From the NCBI RefSeq assembly GCF_002327185.1, contig NZ_CP018624.1, positions 2,614,660 through 2,678,659 of the forward strand: DNA of 64,000 nucleotides. The letters are read 5' to 3'. Made by a program: the position numbers and the translations under genes. The notes beneath the pieces are model-generated. The model saw only the letters and a program-made list of their open reading frames with translations, searched no databases and had not been told where the DNA came from. The first letter of the stretch is position 1, and every line of letters begins with the position of its first letter. This DNA is from Clostridium chauvoei (lineage in GTDB: Bacteria > Bacillota > Clostridia > Clostridiales > Clostridiaceae). Shown here in pieces: positions 55,302-63,769 of the stretch.

Positions 55302-55977
55302 CCTCGTACATCCCCCTCTTTTCATCTCTAGTTATGCAACCCTTCTCTATAGCAATAACTCTCTTTTTCATAGTATCTACTATATCTTTTGCGTGTGTTG
55401 CCATTAGTATAGTTGTACCCGCTCTATTTATATCATCTAGCAATTCCATTATTTCTTTAGCTGTTTCTGGGTCTAGATTTCCTGTTGGTTCATCACAAAT
55501 AAGTACTGATGGGTTATTAACGATAGCTCTTGCTAAAGAAACTCTTTGTTGCTCTCCACCTGATAATTCATTAGGGAACATTTTATACTTATGTGATAAT
55601 CCAACTAATGATAACACCATAGGAACTCTTTTTCTTATTTCCTTTGGTGTCGCTTCTACAACTCTCATTGCAAATGCAACATTTTCATATACATTTAAAG
55701 TAGGTATAAGTCTAAAATCTTGGAATACCATACCTATCTTTCTTCTATAATACGGGATTTGTCTTCTTGTTATTCCTGAAAGTTTTTTTCCTGCAACTGT
55801 TATTTCTCCCATAGTAGGATCTATTTCTTTAATTAACATTTTTATAAATGTTGATTTACCTGCTCCTGAAGCACCTACTAAAAAAACAAATTCTCCAGTT
55901 TCTATATTTATGTTTACATCTGATAATGCTTTTACATTATTATCATATAGCTTTGACACATTTTTAAATTCTATCAT
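55291..55977 (-). CDS. ftsE: Cell division ATP-binding protein FtsE
   Basis: A 228-residue ABC ATPase with Walker A LVGASGAGKSTFIKML, the Q-loop MVFQDFRLIPTLNVYENVAFAM typical of FtsE, signature NELSGGEQQRVSLARAIV, Walker B VLICDEPTGNLDPET and switch His ILMATH. It powers FtsX. ATG 55977 has GAGAGGTG in front, so it is favoured over GTG at 55986. First gene of the ftsE-ftsX-ctpB-minJ operon. Confidence 0.97.
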   Translation of the reverse strand: MIEFKNVSKLYDNNVKALSDVNINIETGEFVFLVGASGAGKSTFIKMLIKEIDPTMGEITVAGKKLSGITRRQIPYYRRKIGMVFQDFRLIPTLNVYENVAFAMRVVEATPKEIRKRVPMVLSLVGLSHKYKMFPNELSGGEQQRVSLARAIVNNPSVLICDEPTGNLDPETAKEIMELLDDINRAGTTILMATHAKDIVDTMKKRVIAIEKGCITRDEKRGMYEDEN

Positions 55978-56131
55978 ATCTAACACCTCTCATCAGCGCA
56001 TTTTTTCTTTATTGTAAAAACCTATAGGGTTATTATAGCATAACAATTCTCTATGAAAAATATTTTTTATGCTTTTATACTACTTATATTGCGATTTCCC
56101 TCCATTTTACACCAAAATTCTTACAAAAAAA

Positions 56132-56968
56132 TTAATAATCAGTAAAACCCTTTCCTAATGCTTCTGTAGATTCATTTACAGTTACAAAGGCTTCTGGATT
56201 ATTTTCTTTTATAAACTTCTTTAGCATTATAAATTGCTTAGAAGTTAATACTGTATAAATCATAGTTGTATCAACTTTAGTATAACCACCTTTTCCAGTT
56301 AAAATCGTACATCCTCTATCTATATCATTCATTATAAAGTCAACTATTAATTTTTCCTTTTGAGTTACTACAAATACCTGTTTAACAGGATTGAATCCAT
56401 CTATAACCTTATCTACTAAACTACCTATTAGTATTGCACTTAGTAAACCAAATAAACCTTTTTCTACACCAAATACATAAATAGCTAAAAGAGTTACTGT
56501 ACAGTCTGATAAAAGCAATCCTTGTCCTATAGGTATTCCTAAATACTTATTTATTATTTTAGCAATAATGCTTGTTCCTCCGGTAGAAGCTCCTTGATGA
56601 AAAACTATAGCTGTTCCAATAGATATACAAGCTGACCCAAATATACTTGCTAAAAATAGATTTTCAGTTATAGCTACTGGTTCTAAGTATCTTTCAGCTA
56701 GCCACATAAATACTGATAGCATTATAGTTGCATATATACTTTTTGTCCCAAAGGACTTATCAATTAATAAGAATGCCATAGAAAATAGTATAATGTTAAA
56801 AATAAATGTTAATATACTCGGTTCTATTTTAAATATTTCATTTAGCGCTAATGCTATACCTGATACTCCTCCTGCTGCAATCCCATTAGGAAAAAAGAAA
56901 TACTCTAAACTAAAGGCTACTATCGCTACTCCTAAAGTTGATAACAAATACTCTTTTGTTTTTTCCAT
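56132..56968 (-). CDS. YitT-family membrane protein (copy 1)
   Basis: A 278-residue protein with five or six helices (residues 5-190; VAFSLEYFFFPNGIAAGGVSGIALALN, GASTGGTSIIAKIINKYLGIPIGQ) and a C-terminal DUF2179 domain (about 195-275; DRGCTILTGKGGYTKVDTTMIYTVLTSKQF, NPEAFVTVNESTEALGKGF). The family is widespread in Firmicutes; transport is assumed but not shown. A close relative lies 36 bp upstream in the same direction, so the pair came from a tandem duplication. Confidence 0.88.
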   Translation of the reverse strand: MEKTKEYLLSTLGVAIVAFSLEYFFFPNGIAAGGVSGIALALNEIFKIEPSILTFIFNIILFSMAFLLIDKSFGTKSIYATIMLSVFMWLAERYLEPVAITENLFLASIFGSACISIGTAIVFHQGASTGGTSIIAKIINKYLGIPIGQGLLLSDCTVTLLAIYVFGVEKGLFGLLSAILIGSLVDKVIDGFNPVKQVFVVTQKEKLIVDFIMNDIDRGCTILTGKGGYTKVDTTMIYTVLTSKQFIMLKKFIKENNPEAFVTVNESTEALGKGFTDY

Positions 56969-57004
56969 TTAAATAATCCCCCTTTTAAGTAATTCTAATA
57001 TTGC

Positions 57005-57847
57005 TTATATTTCTTTAAAGCCTTCGCCCATAACTTCATGAACTTCTCCAACCGTAATAAAGGCTTTTTTATCTATTTCTGATATGTATTGTTTTAATTT
57101 TATAAACTCTTTTCTTTCTAAAACTGTATAAAGTACCGCTGTATCTTTACCAGAGAACCCACCAACTCCTTTTAAGAAAGTACAGCCTCTATCTAATTCA
57201 TTCATAATATACTGTCCGATTTTTTCATTTTCTCTACTTATAATTGTAACTTCCTTACACATATGAAATCCTGCTATAACATTATCTATAGCGATTCCAT
57301 TTATTATTACAGCAAGCAATGCATATAAACCTATATTTATACCAAAAGTTATAGCTCCTAATGAAGTAACTATAAAATCTACCATAAGCAAGGATTTTCC
57401 TATATCTATATGAAAAAACTTATTTAATATTTTAGCAATAGTATCTGTTCCTCCAGTACCTGCATCCATATGAAATACTAAAGACATACCTAATGCTGTT
57501 ATAATAGTTCCAAAAATAGTTGCTATTATTAAATCATTTGTAATAGCTTGTGGGTTTAGAAAGGTTTCTATGAATGACATAATAAGAGATAAACTTAAAC
57601 TAGCATATATAGTTTTAACCCCAAAATTTCTTCCTAAAAACATAAAACCTACTGCATAAAGTATTAAATCCATTATTAGTACTAAAGGTCCTGTAGATAT
57701 AAAAGGAATGTAATGATTAATGACAATAGCTAAACCTGTTAATCCACCTGCTGCTATCTTATTTGGTATAAAGAAATATTCCAAAGAAATAGCAATTAAT
57801 AATACTCCCAATGTAATTATTAAAAATTCTCTTAATTTACCTTTCAT
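57005..57847 (-). CDS. YitT-family membrane protein (copy 2)
   Basis: A 280-residue paralogue of the next gene, with the same parts in register: SLEYFFIPNKIAAGGLTGLAIVIN, DAGTGGTDTIAKILNKFFHIDIGK, and the DUF2179 end DRGCTFLKGVGGFSGKDTAVLYTVLERKEF with KAFITVGEVHEVMGEGF. By eye about two residues in five agree between the pair, so the duplication is old. GGAGGG precedes the ATG. Function unknown. Confidence 0.88.
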   Translation of the reverse strand: MKGKLREFLIITLGVLLIAISLEYFFIPNKIAAGGLTGLAIVINHYIPFISTGPLVLIMDLILYAVGFMFLGRNFGVKTIYASLSLSLIMSFIETFLNPQAITNDLIIATIFGTIITALGMSLVFHMDAGTGGTDTIAKILNKFFHIDIGKSLLMVDFIVTSLGAITFGINIGLYALLAVIINGIAIDNVIAGFHMCKEVTIISRENEKIGQYIMNELDRGCTFLKGVGGFSGKDTAVLYTVLERKEFIKLKQYISEIDKKAFITVGEVHEVMGEGFKEI

Positions 57848-57990
57848 AAAATCCCTCCATTTCTAAAATTTAAAGGAAGTTTTTTGTTTTATCTTCCCTC
57901 ATAGTATTATTTTTTATCCAATTATTTTAACAATTTTAATAATACCATAAAATACCTGTTTTTTTCTATTTTATATCTTACAAATTAATA

Positions 57991-58016
57991 AAGTCGCAGA
58001 TTTTTCACTGCGACTT
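57991..58016 (-). terminator. Terminator of the transketolase operon
   Basis: AAGTCGCAG and CTGCGACTT form a perfect 9-bp stem with an 8-nt loop, then TTTATTAATTT on the minus strand. It is GC-rich for this genome and lies 54 bp after the transketolase stop. Confidence 0.75.
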
Positions 58017-58069
58017 GGTGGTAAATATAGCTATTTTAAATTGTTAGTAGTTTTCACTTATATAATTTA

Positions 58070-59017
58070 TTATTTACTTTTTGAATTAATAGCCTTTTTA
58101 GCTTTTTCAACTATTTCTTTAGTTGTTAATCCATAAGCTTCTAATAATTCATTAGGTTTTCCACTTTCTCCAAACACATCTTTAACACCAATTCTAAATA
58201 CAGGTACAGCACACTCTTCTGAAATTGCTTCTAAAACTGCTGATCCAAGTCCAGCAACTATATTATGTTCTTCTACTGTAACAATTGCAGCTGTTTCCCT
58301 TGCTGCATTTATTAGAATTTCACTATCTATAGGTTTTAAAGTATGTATATTAATTACTCTTGCATTTATATTTTCTTTTAAAAGTTCTTCTTTTGCTTCT
58401 AATGCTAAATCAACCATTATTCCTGTTGCAACTATAGTTACATCATTACCCTCTGATAACTTAACACCTTTTCCTATTTTAAATTCGTATGTTTCTGCAT
58501 CATTTATAATATTAACAGGAGCTCTTCCTAATCTTACATAGCAAGGTCCATTATATTCTGCTATAGCTTTAATTGCTGCTTCTGTTTCTACAGCATCAGC
58601 TGGGCATATTACTGTCATATTAGGAATACTTCTCATTATAGCTAAATCTTCTATAGCTTGATGTGATGCACCATCTTCTCCTACTGTTAATCCAGCATGT
58701 GTAGCACAAATTTTAACATTTAGTTTTGGGTAACAAATGGAATTTCTTATTTGCTCAAAAGCTCTTCCTGCTGCAAACATTGCAAAAGTACTTACAAATG
58801 GTATTTTCCCACAAGTTGAAAGCCCTGCTGCTACTCCCATCATATTGGCTTCTGCAATTCCCATGTTAAAAAATCTTTCAGAACATACAGCCTTAAAATC
58901 TGCTGTTTTTGTAGATTTTGAAAGGTCTGCATCTAGAACTACTACATTTTTATTAGTATTAGCTAAATTAGCTAAAGCCTTTCCATAAGCTTCTCGTGTT
59001 GCAATCTTTTTACTCAT
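58070..59017 (-). CDS. Transketolase, C-terminal (pyrimidine-binding and linker) subunit
   Basis: A 315-residue half enzyme: the pyrimidine-binding domain with NKNVVVLDADLSKSTKT, RFFNMGIAEANMMGVAAGL (catalytic Glu), FVSTFAMFAAGRAFEQIRNS and ATHAGLTVGEDGASHQAIEDLA, and the C-terminal swivel domain (VTIVATGIMVDLAL..., VEEHNIVAGLGSAV). Together with the N-terminal half it moves two-carbon units in the pentose phosphate pathway. Such split transketolases are common in Clostridia and archaea. Its start codon overlaps the end of the other half by one base. Confidence 0.93.
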   Translation of the reverse strand: MSKKIATREAYGKALANLANTNKNVVVLDADLSKSTKTADFKAVCSERFFNMGIAEANMMGVAAGLSTCGKIPFVSTFAMFAAGRAFEQIRNSICYPKLNVKICATHAGLTVGEDGASHQAIEDLAIMRSIPNMTVICPADAVETEAAIKAIAEYNGPCYVRLGRAPVNIINDAETYEFKIGKGVKLSEGNDVTIVATGIMVDLALEAKEELLKENINARVINIHTLKPIDSEILINAARETAAIVTVEEHNIVAGLGSAVLEAISEECAVPVFRIGVKDVFGESGKPNELLEAYGLTTKEIVEKAKKAINSKSK

Positions 59018-59841
59018 TATCTACTACCTCCGATTTCAGCTAACGCCTGACTACATTGTTCCTTAGTTGGAGCTGTTCCATGCCACGCTGCTTGGTTTTC
59101 CATAAATGAAACACCTTTACCTTTGATGGTTTTACAAATTATTGCCGTTGGCATTTCCTTGCACTGCTTTGCACTTTCTATAGCTTTTAATATCTCTTCC
59201 ATGTTATGACCGTCAATTACAATAGTATTCCAACCAAAGGCTTCGAATTTCTTATCTATTGGTGATGGATTCATAACATCCTTAACATTCCCATCAATTT
59301 GTAACCCATTAAAATCTATAAAAGCAGTTAAATTATCTAATTTATAATGAGCTGCTGCCATAGAAGCTTCCCAAACTTGCCCTTCTTCTAATTCTCCATC
59401 GCCTAAAAGAGTATATACTCTATATGATTTATTATCAATTTTACCAGCTAAAGCCATACCTGTTGCTGCTGATATACCTTGACCTAATGATCCAGTGGAC
59501 ATATCTATTCCTGGTAAACATTTCATACTTGGATGTCCTTGAAGCCTTGATCCAAATTTTCTTAATGTCTTAAGCTCCTCTACTTCAAAATAACCCCTTC
59601 TTGCTAAAGCGCTATATAAAACTGGTGCCGCATGTCCTTTTGATAATACAAATCTATCTCTGTTTTCATCACTAGGATTCTTTACGTCTATGTTCATTTC
59701 CCCAAAAAACAATGCTGTTACTATATCTGCTGATGATAACGACCCACCTGGATGACCTGAAGATGATTCTGTTAACATTGTTACTATATCTCCACGTATT
59801 AATTGAGCTATTGACTTCAATTCTGAAATATTCTTATTCAT
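59017..59841 (-). CDS. Transketolase, N-terminal (thiamine diphosphate) subunit
   Basis: A 274-residue half enzyme with the thiamine diphosphate fold: SSGHPGGSLSSADIVTALFFGEMN near the start, DRFVLSKGHAAPVLYSAL, the GDG motif LLGDGELEEGQVWEASMAAAHYKLDNLTAFIDFNGLQIDG (about 148-187, ending in the conserved Asn) and TIKGKGVSFMEN. It begins with CAGGAGGAT before the ATG and heads the two-gene operon behind a TATACA/TAAAAT promoter. Confidence 0.94.
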   Translation of the reverse strand: MNKNISELKSIAQLIRGDIVTMLTESSSGHPGGSLSSADIVTALFFGEMNIDVKNPSDENRDRFVLSKGHAAPVLYSALARRGYFEVEELKTLRKFGSRLQGHPSMKCLPGIDMSTGSLGQGISAATGMALAGKIDNKSYRVYTLLGDGELEEGQVWEASMAAAHYKLDNLTAFIDFNGLQIDGNVKDVMNPSPIDKKFEAFGWNTIVIDGHNMEEILKAIESAKQCKEMPTAIICKTIKGKGVSFMENQAAWHGTAPTKEQCSQALAEIGGSR

Positions 59842-59906
59842 ATTTATCCTCCTGAAATATTTATCATATCTAGTTAAATATATATTGTCCCCTTTTTACT
59901 AAAATT

Positions 59907-59935
59907 ATTTTATCATAGCTTTTTTATTTTGTATA
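59907..59935 (-). promoter_or_regulatory. Promoter of the transketolase operon
   Basis: TATACA (59930-59935) and TAAAAT (59907-59912), 17 bp apart, about 70 bp before the start codon. The -35 lies inside the first copy of a repeated 12-mer. Confidence 0.5.
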
Positions 59936-60046
59936 TACTATTAGGTGTATTTTGCATCATATTCGCGAATATAGTGTACTCTTTTTATTTGTTTAGAATA
60001 TTAACCAATTCAAAAATAAATTAAGTTCTATATAGTATATACTATT
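59931..60046. promoter_or_regulatory. Cluster of repeats upstream of the transketolase promoter
   Basis: The 12-mer GTATATACTATT occurs at 59931-59942 and again at 60035-60046, and between them lies a perfect 12-bp palindrome TATTCGCGAATA (59960-59971). The first 12-mer covers the -35 box. The set looks like sites for a regulator, perhaps with looping, but I know no protein that binds these words. The rest of the 300-bp gap to mazF holds only the mazF terminator. Confidence 0.4.
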
Positions 60047-60094
60047 GCGATTTTTTCTGTAAATTTTACGAAAATATTTTTATAAATAAAAAAT

Positions 60095-60125
60095 AAAAGA
60101 GACTTTTCAAAATAAAGTCTCTTTT
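60095..60125 (-). terminator. Terminator of mazF
   Basis: AAAAGAGACTTT pairs with AAAGTCTCTTTT; the minus strand continues ATTTTTTATTT. It lies 24 bp after the toxin stop codon. Confidence 0.75.
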
Positions 60126-60148
60126 TAAAATACAATATTCTTTTTTAT

Positions 60149-60502
60149 CTATGTCAGACTTAAACTAATAAGTAATGATTTATTTACTTTCTTCATATCT
60201 CCATCAGTCATATGACCTATTTTTTCTTTAAGTCTTTTTTTATCTAAAGTTCTAATTTGTTCTAAGAGAACAACGGAATCCCTATTTAATCCATACTCTT
60301 CTGATGAAATTTCAACATGTGTTGGTAGTTTAGCCTTATTTATTTGTGAAGTTATAGCTGCTACTATAACTGTAGGACTATATTTATTACCAATATCATT
60401 TTGAACTACTATAACCGGTCTAATTCCCCCTTGTTCTGAACCGATAACAGGGCTTAAATCCGCATAAAAAATATCCCCTCTTTTTACTACCATAGTCGTC
60501 AT
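60149..60502 (-). CDS. mazF: MazF/NdoA-type mRNA interferase toxin
   Basis: A 117-residue ribonuclease of the PemK/MazF family, full length. Motifs are [31 protein letters not shown] (with the catalytic Arg in GGIRP), the VIVAAITSQ strand (Thr active site) and [23 protein letters not shown]. NdoA of Bacillus cuts mRNA at UACAU. It lies directly after an antitoxin gene whose frame is broken, with 9 bp between them. No strong ribosome site is seen, so it probably depends on translation of the upstream frame. In many Clostridia this pair follows alr (alanine racemase), which is absent here. Confidence 0.92.
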   Translation of the reverse strand: MTTMVVKRGDIFYADLSPVIGSEQGGIRPVIVVQNDIGNKYSPTVIVAAITSQINKAKLPTHVEISSEEYGLNRDSVVLLEQIRTLDKKRLKEKIGHMTDGDMKKVNKSLLISLSLT

Positions 60503-60511
60503 TAGAAAATA

Positions 60512-60753
60512 TCACACTCCACAAAGCCACTTCTCGTACTCATTAATATTTGCAAGTTCGCACTCGAAAGGAAGTTGTGAAAGCTCTAAATTAATTTCAG
60601 CCATTTCTTCATAGCCGTTTTTCATTAATTGTAGAAATTCCACTTCATATTGTTTTTTATTATATTCTATTACTTTTGATCTAATATATTTCCTATTTTT
60701 TTAATTTTTCTAACATTTATTATAAAATTTAGGCTTTTAACATTTTTTGACAT
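60512..60753 (-). pseudogene. mazE: MazE/EndoAI-type antitoxin, frame-disrupted
   Basis: ATG 60753, with GGAGG in front and a strong promoter, opens MSKNVKSLNFIINVRKIKKI and stops after 27 codons. Another frame then carries the rest: RSKVIEYNKKQYEVEFLQL, MKNGYEEMAEINLELSQL and NEYEKWLCGV, the toxin-binding end of clostridial NdoA antitoxins. The switch point TTAGATCAAAAG overlaps LD and RS codons, as if a small deletion joined them. The total of 242 bp is not a multiple of three. The product lacks a complete ribbon-helix-helix domain unless the reading is wrong; whether the tail alone is made is unknown. Confidence 0.6.
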
Positions 60754-60791
60754 AATCCGCCTCCAGGTAGTAAAAATCTATGTATGAATAA

Positions 60792-60821
60792 ATTATATTA
60801 CAAATTATGTCATAATGTCAA
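60792..60821 (-). promoter_or_regulatory. Strong promoter of mazEF
   Basis: Consensus TTGACA (60816-60821) and consensus TATAAT (60792-60797) with 18 bp between them, about 40 bp before the antitoxin ATG. It overlaps the imperfect inverted repeat TGACATAATttgTAATATAA, possibly an antitoxin operator. Confidence 0.75.
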
Positions 60822-61086
60822 AATATATGTTTTACTATCTTTTCAAATATATTCTAAATTTTATATTTTTCTGTCTTTTTTTCACTAATAGACACCCTTT
60901 AAATCTATCATTTTACCTAAGTAACTTATGTACTAAACTTCTAGTAACTTTCTTAAATAGTGCGTCATTGCTTTTAATATAAGAATTAGCTTTAAATTAA
61001 TTTTATCTTTTTTAAATTTCACCCTTATAACTTGTCTTATGTTTATCGCCTTCTCATTGCTTATATATTTTTTCTAAATTTTTATG
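60822..61086. other. Gene-free region between mazEF and the GerS-like gene
   Basis: Together with the promoter this makes about 330 bp without a gene. In related genomes alanine racemase (alr) commonly stands here. I found only short, stop-ridden frames and no convincing trace of alr. Confidence 0.4.
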
Positions 61087-61695
61087 CTATAAAATTGAAT
61101 CATCCATTTCTTTTAATTTTTCAAAATCTTTATAAATTACTCTTACTCTATCTTTTCCATCTTTATCATAAATAACAGCCCCAAGAGGAACCTTTTCATT
61201 CTTATCTACATATACTTTAATTTTATCTAAATGATCATTTTCAAAAAATAATTCAGATGTAAAAGCTATATATTGAGTATCTCCCCATTCTTCTTGTCCC
61301 TCTTCAATACTTCCTTCTTCCATAGGAAAAGATAACAAGTTAGTCATTAGAGCAATGGTATGAAGCTTATCCATATCTTCTTCCATTGTATATTCTTTAT
61401 TAGATATATTGTCTTTTACTGTTACATTTCCATCTTTATATATCTTTACTCTATCTTGACCAAAATCTATTCTAGCACCCTTATCCTTGCTATAATACAA
61501 TACGGTTTCTTCGCTCTCTTCTCCACGAGTATTTTTTACGGTATACTCAATTCTCGTAGTGTAATAGGGCGTATCCCTTAATTTTTGTATTATTTCCTCA
61601 TTAGATGGTTCTGCTGTTAATCTAAATATTATAACTAAAATAATAGATATAAATGGCACACATAATAAAAGTGTTAGTAATATCTTTTTTTTCAT
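61087..61695 (-). CDS. LolA/GerS-like membrane-anchored protein
   Basis: A 202-residue protein with a single N-terminal hydrophobic helix (residues 5-25) and an outer face made of beta strands (YYTTRIEYTVKNTRGEESEETVLYYSKDKGARIDF, KEYTMEEDMDKLHTIALMTNLL, TQYIAFTSELFFENDHLDKIKVYVDKNEKVPLGAVIYDKDGK) like the LolA half-barrel. In Clostridioides difficile the LolA-like lipoprotein GerS, encoded beside alr2, is needed for spore germination. Here the place near nnr-acpS and mazF fits that family, but the N-terminal Cys context (LLLC) is not a proper lipobox, so it is more likely anchored by the helix. AGGAGGA precedes the ATG. Confidence 0.65.
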   Translation of the reverse strand: MKKKILLTLLLCVPFISIILVIIFRLTAEPSNEEIIQKLRDTPYYTTRIEYTVKNTRGEESEETVLYYSKDKGARIDFGQDRVKIYKDGNVTVKDNISNKEYTMEEDMDKLHTIALMTNLLSFPMEEGSIEEGQEEWGDTQYIAFTSELFFENDHLDKIKVYVDKNEKVPLGAVIYDKDGKDRVRVIYKDFEKLKEMDDSIL

Positions 61696-61766
61696 AAATC
61701 CTCCTAAAGTTATCAGTCTTCTTTACTACTAATATTATCTTCATAAGGATTTTATTCTATCTTTTA

Positions 61767-63269
61767 CTAATCTATTTCTAAAATGCTCTCCATAACTTTT
61801 GGAATTTTATCTATAACTTCAGTTGCTGTAGTAGAATATTGATTTTTTGAAGCTATTTCTCCTGCTAATCCATGGATATATGCTCCTAATAAAGTTGAGT
61901 TTAACATAGAATGTTTTTGAACTATTAAAGATATTATAATTCCAGTTAAACAATCCCCCATTCCACCAGATGCCATTTTACTATTCCCTGTAGTATTTAC
62001 AAAAACAAAATTCCCATCTGTAATTATAGTATTATATCCCTTTAATAATAAAATTATATTATTTGCTTTTGCATACTCTTTGGCTATCTCTATTCTATTA
62101 CTTTCTATTTCCTTAATTGATTTACCTACTAATCTAGCCATTTCTCCTGGGTGAGTAGTAAAAATTGCCCTTTCTTTTAAAGGCTCTAGTAAGTTTTTGT
62201 TTTCTGCTATTATATTTATTCCTTCGGCATCTATAACTATCGGTTTTTGAGTTTCATAAATAACTTTTTCTAATAGTTCCTTTGCTTTTTCTTCACCTTT
62301 AAGTCCTGGTCCAAAGGCAATAGCATTGGAATTATTCAAGATATTTTCTATTTCCATTTCATCATTAATATCTATTGTCATCGCTTCTACTAACTTAGTG
62401 CTTAAAATATCTTGAACATATCTTGAAGAAATTAAAGTTGTTAACCCAGCTCCAGTTTTTAAACAAGCTTCTGTAGTTATATACGCAGCACCAGTGTACC
62501 CTCTAGCCCCAGCAATTATAACAGCCTTTCCATATGATCCCTTGTGTCCGTATAAATTCCTTTTATTTAACATGTATGAATAATCTTTTTTATCTAGGGT
62601 TACTATTTTTACATTATGCATATCTTTAACAGCCTTTGGTATCCCTATGGAAATTATCTCTAATTCCCCTAAATATTCTAAAGCTCTATACTCAATAAAT
62701 CCCTTCTTAATAACTTCAAACGTGTATGTAATATCAGCTTTTACTGCATTTCCCATAGAAATTCCTGTATCAGCATTAATTCCTGATGGCACATCTACAG
62801 ATATCTTAAAAGCTTTACAATTGTTTATTGTTCTAATTATATTTATATAAAAATCATTAAGATTTCTATTAAGTCCCACACCAAAAATACAATCCACAAC
62901 AATGTCGCATTTATTTAACATATTTTGTAACATATTAATCTTTTCATTATTTTGTATATACTCTAGAGAACATTTCATTTCTTTTAATATTCTTAAATTA
63001 GTATTAAAATCATCAGTATATTTATTTTTTTCATTAACTATAATTACTTTAACAGACTTTTCTTGTAAAATTAACTTTCTTGCTATTGCTAATCCGTCAC
63101 CACCATTGTTTCCTCCCCCACAAATTACAAGAAAATTTTCAGCTTTTCCTTTAATTCTATTTGCTACTTCATGAGCTGCATTTTCCATTAACACTATACT
63201 TGGAATCCCTATATTATCTATAGTATATTTATCTAATTCCTTGCATTTATTAACTGGTAATATATACAT
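61767..63269 (-). CDS. nnr: Bifunctional NAD(P)H-hydrate epimerase/ADP-dependent dehydratase
   Basis: A 500-residue repair enzyme that restores NADH and NADPH damaged by hydration. The N-terminal YjeF epimerase (1-210) has VLMENAAHEVAN, VICGGGNNGGDGLAIARKL and VDCIFGVGLNR with catalytic Asp; the C-terminal ribokinase-like dehydratase (about 225-500) has GHKGSYGKAVIIAGARGYTGAAYIT, FGPGLKG, FTTHPGEMARL and the catalytic ASGGMGDCLTGII. The ATG at 63269 is chosen for GGAGGAT before it; the longer frame to 63299 adds ten residues and overlaps acpS further. It starts 2 bp before the acpS stop region, one operon. Confidence 0.95.
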   Translation of the reverse strand: MYILPVNKCKELDKYTIDNIGIPSIVLMENAAHEVANRIKGKAENFLVICGGGNNGGDGLAIARKLILQEKSVKVIIVNEKNKYTDDFNTNLRILKEMKCSLEYIQNNEKINMLQNMLNKCDIVVDCIFGVGLNRNLNDFYINIIRTINNCKAFKISVDVPSGINADTGISMGNAVKADITYTFEVIKKGFIEYRALEYLGELEIISIGIPKAVKDMHNVKIVTLDKKDYSYMLNKRNLYGHKGSYGKAVIIAGARGYTGAAYITTEACLKTGAGLTTLISSRYVQDILSTKLVEAMTIDINDEMEIENILNNSNAIAFGPGLKGEEKAKELLEKVIYETQKPIVIDAEGINIIAENKNLLEPLKERAIFTTHPGEMARLVGKSIKEIESNRIEIAKEYAKANNIILLLKGYNTIITDGNFVFVNTTGNSKMASGGMGDCLTGIIISLIVQKHSMLNSTLLGAYIHGLAGEIASKNQYSTTATEVIDKIPKVMESILEID

Positions 63270-63270
63270 T

Positions 63271-63642
63271 TTACATATCCTCCAATATAGCAAAAGCAAT
63301 TGCTGATGTATTGTTATGAGATATAGATATATTTAATTTGAAAGAGCTCACTTTTAATATTTTTATTATATTTTCATTTAAAGTAGCTATTGGTTTCCCA
63401 AGCTCGTCCCTCAACACTTCAATATCCTTAAGTGAAAAACTCCTTACTCCTGTTCCAATGGCTTTGCTTATAGCTTCCTTTGCCGCAAAATTCCCCGCTA
63501 TAACTTCCGCTCTCATATTTTTGCTCTTAAAAAGCTCTAATTCTTTTTTTGTAAATAATTTTTCTACAAAACCATTAGTGTTATTTATAGCTTTTTCAAT
63601 TCTAGCTATTTCAATAATGTCTGTCCCTACCCCTATAATCAT
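63271..63642 (-). CDS. acpS: Holo-[acyl-carrier-protein] synthase
   Basis: A 123-residue phosphopantetheinyl transferase that activates acyl carrier protein for fatty acid synthesis. It has the family's two metal-binding motifs, GVGTDIIEIARIEKAI (Asp8) and GNFAAKEAISKAIGTGV (Glu), and the C-terminal SISHNNTSAIAFAI. Standard length. AGAGGTGAT precedes the ATG; nnr follows with almost no gap. Confidence 0.97.
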   Translation of the reverse strand: MIIGVGTDIIEIARIEKAINNTNGFVEKLFTKKELELFKSKNMRAEVIAGNFAAKEAISKAIGTGVRSFSLKDIEVLRDELGKPIATLNENIIKILKVSSFKLNISISHNNTSAIAFAILEDM

Positions 63643-63769
63643 CTAATCACCTCTAAAACTACCTTACTATTAAATAAAATATTTTTATTATTCCCGATAC
63701 ATTTTTAATTATATATGATTATAAGAATAATTTACAATTTACCAATATTGTAAAACTCTAGCTTATTCT

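Noticed and set aside
60822-61086. Alanine racemase remnant expected by synteny
   Set aside because: Only short frames full of stops; no motif of alr can be seen.
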